A stretch of 6,688 bases of DNA from an uncultured Acinetobacter sp. (GTDB lineage Bacteria; Pseudomonadota; Gammaproteobacteria; Pseudomonadales; Moraxellaceae), in contig CAAGMP010000001.1 of the NCBI GenBank assembly GCA_900771065.1, forward strand, positions 1 to 6,688. The letters are read 5' to 3'. The notes under the pieces were generated by a model. The model saw only the letters and a list, made by a program, of their open reading frames with translations, was not told where the DNA came from and searched no databases. The position numbers and the translations under genes were made by a program. Positions 5,782-6,688 of the stretch are shown here, one piece after another (position 1 is the stretch's first letter; each line of letters starts with the position of its first letter).

Positions 5782-6513
5782 ATGAGCTTAGAGTTGTTGC
5801 CACCGAGCATGTTAAAATCAATTGATTTGTTACCGAATCAAGAAGTCCCTGTGACTTTATTTACCCGTCATTCTATTCGTGAAATGGTCGATGGCAAGGG
5901 TTTAGCAGGTTATGATTTGCAGCTCACAGAGCAGGGGCGGACGCTTGCACAAGCATGGGGAGCACATTTGATTGATCAAACGCATCGCCATATTCGTCAT
6001 TGTATTTCAAGCCCAATTCAACGTTGTATTGATACAGCTGCATTGATGATTCAAGGTGCAGATCAAGTTTCTACGGTAAAAAATACTCATCACATAGAAA
6101 TTATTCAACAAGGTTTATTGGTTGAGCCAGGTAGTTTCGTATTAGATATAAAACAAGCAGGACCTTATTTTCAACAACAAGGTGCGTTGGGTTTTATTAA
6201 TAGCTTTGTGAATAATGCTTTACCAGGAATGAAACATCCTATTAGCGGTGTGATTGATGTTTTAGAGTTAATTTATAATACGCATCCCGTTGAAAGAAAT
6301 AGCCTAAGCTTAGCCGTAAGCCATGATACAATTTTAGCTGCAATTTTAGCGGTAATTTCAAGAAAAACATCGATTAGCCAAGAAGATTGGCCACAAATGA
6401 TGGAAGGTTTATTTGTCTGGTTTGAGGGTGATCAATTTGCCGATGCAACTTTAAAATGGATTTGGCGTGGTGAAATTAATCAACTTTCAATTTTAGATTT
6501 TCATAAAAAATAA
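5782..6513 (+). CDS. Histidine phosphatase family protein
   Basis: This is a member of the phosphoglycerate mutase-like / histidine phosphatase superfamily, which transfers phosphate through a catalytic histidine. Numbered from ATG 5782 (243 aa): LFTRHSIRE (26-34) carries the RH catalytic pair R29/H30; LTEQGRTLAQAWG (48-60) is the typical following helix; SSPIQRCIDTA (76-86) supplies R81; EPGSF (115-119) supplies E115; and AVSHDTILAA (178-187) supplies the second histidine H181, followed by D182. The HD pair at the second site recalls acid phosphatases (branch 2) more than mutases. No signal peptide is clear, so it is probably cytoplasmic. The substrate is unknown. Start choice is uncertain: GTG 5734 and ATGs at 5764, 5767, 5782 and 5809 are all in frame, and none has a good ribosome site. 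Conserved sequence begins only after 5809, and a promoter-like element lies at 5721-5748. It follows cysQ on the same strand and ends at a terminator. Confidence 0.85.
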   Translation: MSLELLPPSMLKSIDLLPNQEVPVTLFTRHSIREMVDGKGLAGYDLQLTEQGRTLAQAWGAHLIDQTHRHIRHCISSPIQRCIDTAALMIQGADQVSTVKNTHHIEIIQQGLLVEPGSFVLDIKQAGPYFQQQGALGFINSFVNNALPGMKHPISGVIDVLELIYNTHPVERNSLSLAVSHDTILAAILAVISRKTSISQEDWPQMMEGLFVWFEGDQFADATLKWIWRGEINQLSILDFHKK

Positions 6514-6537
6514 AAAAAGCCCAAAATTGGGCTTTTT
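6514..6537. terminator. Bidirectional terminator between the histidine phosphatase gene and rpsT
   Basis: AAAAAGCCCA pairs with TGGGCTTTTT around a 4-base loop, beginning right after the TAA stop (6511-6513). A-tract and T-tract flank the GCCC/GGGC core symmetrically, so the structure works on both strands. On the minus strand it lies 13 bases beyond the rpsT stop. It is a convergent shared terminator like the one after clpB. Confidence 0.88.
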
Positions 6538-6550
6538 CTAATGCATCAAA

Positions 6551-6688
6551 TTAGTTAGCTAATGCTTTAACTTGAGCGTTTAAGCGGCTCTTGTGACGAG
6601 CTGCTTTGTTCTTATGGATGATACCTTTATCAGCCATACGGTCAATTACTGGAACAGCTTTTTTATAAGCGTCAGTAGCAACCGCATA
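6551..6688 (-). CDS. rpsT: 30S ribosomal protein S20 (3' half, runs off the window)
   Basis: The last 45 codons plus stop (TAA at 6551-6553 on the minus strand) are present; about half of a normal S20 (about 88 aa) is missing beyond the right edge. The visible sequence includes KKAVPVIDRMADKG, IIHKNKAARHKSRLNAQV and the ending KALAN. The IHKNKAARHK block is the diagnostic C-terminal signature of S20, which binds 16S rRNA early in 30S assembly. The ending matches my memory of the Acinetobacter form. Codon choice leans to AAC, ATC, CGT and GCT, as in highly expressed genes, unlike the neighbouring genes. It converges on the histidine phosphatase gene across a shared hairpin. The promoter lies outside the window. 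Confidence 0.97.
   Translation of the reverse strand, partial: YAVATDAYKKAVPVIDRMADKGIIHKNKAARHKSRLNAQVKALAN

Noticed and set aside
1..6688. Search for a mobile element, CRISPR array, toxin-antitoxin pair, defence cluster, tRNA or riboswitch
   Set aside because: I saw no terminal repeats, transposase or integrase motifs, regularly spaced repeats or tRNA-like cloverleaf. The gaps are short and the recognised genes are core housekeeping or stress genes.

Overview
The window looks like ordinary core chromosome from a low-GC gammaproteobacterium, most likely Acinetobacter or a close Moraxellaceae relative. The evidence is the AT-rich base composition, the C-terminal sequence of ribosomal protein S20 (close to my memory of the Acinetobacter form), a YhfA-type OsmC tail, a full-length proteobacterial ClpB and a CysQ of gammaproteobacterial type. 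The genus is inferred from memory of these families, not from a database search.

Layout, left to right. Positions 2-184 hold the 3' end of a YhfA/OsmC-family gene, closed by a hairpin terminator (192-224). A heat-shock-like promoter (252-280) leads into clpB (318-2897, 859 aa), which ends at a perfect 15-bp hairpin (2903-2937). That hairpin also serves the convergent gene on the other strand. Three genes on the minus strand follow, in transcription order: an ExoX-like 3'-5' exonuclease (4070-4768), an uncharacterised 183-aa protein with a winged-helix-like N-terminal half (3442-3993), and an uncharacterised 113-aa protein (2938-3279). On the plus strand, divergent from the exonuclease, lie cysQ (4870-5724) and a histidine-phosphatase-family gene (about 5782-6513). 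The second plus-strand gene probably has its own promoter overlapping the cysQ stop codon. A second bidirectional hairpin (6514-6537) separates it from the convergent rpsT gene (S20), whose 3' half runs off the right edge.

Functional links are loose. ClpB rescues aggregated proteins. ExoX-like enzymes trim single-stranded DNA in repair. CysQ removes 3'-phosphoadenosine 5'-phosphate made in sulfate assimilation. The phosphatase's substrate is unknown. CysQ and the phosphatase are neighbours on one strand and may be partly co-transcribed.

I found no mobile element, CRISPR array, tRNA, rRNA, toxin-antitoxin pair or defence system, and no convincing new biological system. The points most worth a second look are small-scale: start-site and leader structures (a perfect inverted repeat touching the start codon at 3993, a short overlapping reading frame before the 113-aa gene, an internal start in clpB, a promoter inside the cysQ 3' end) and the two genes of unknown function.
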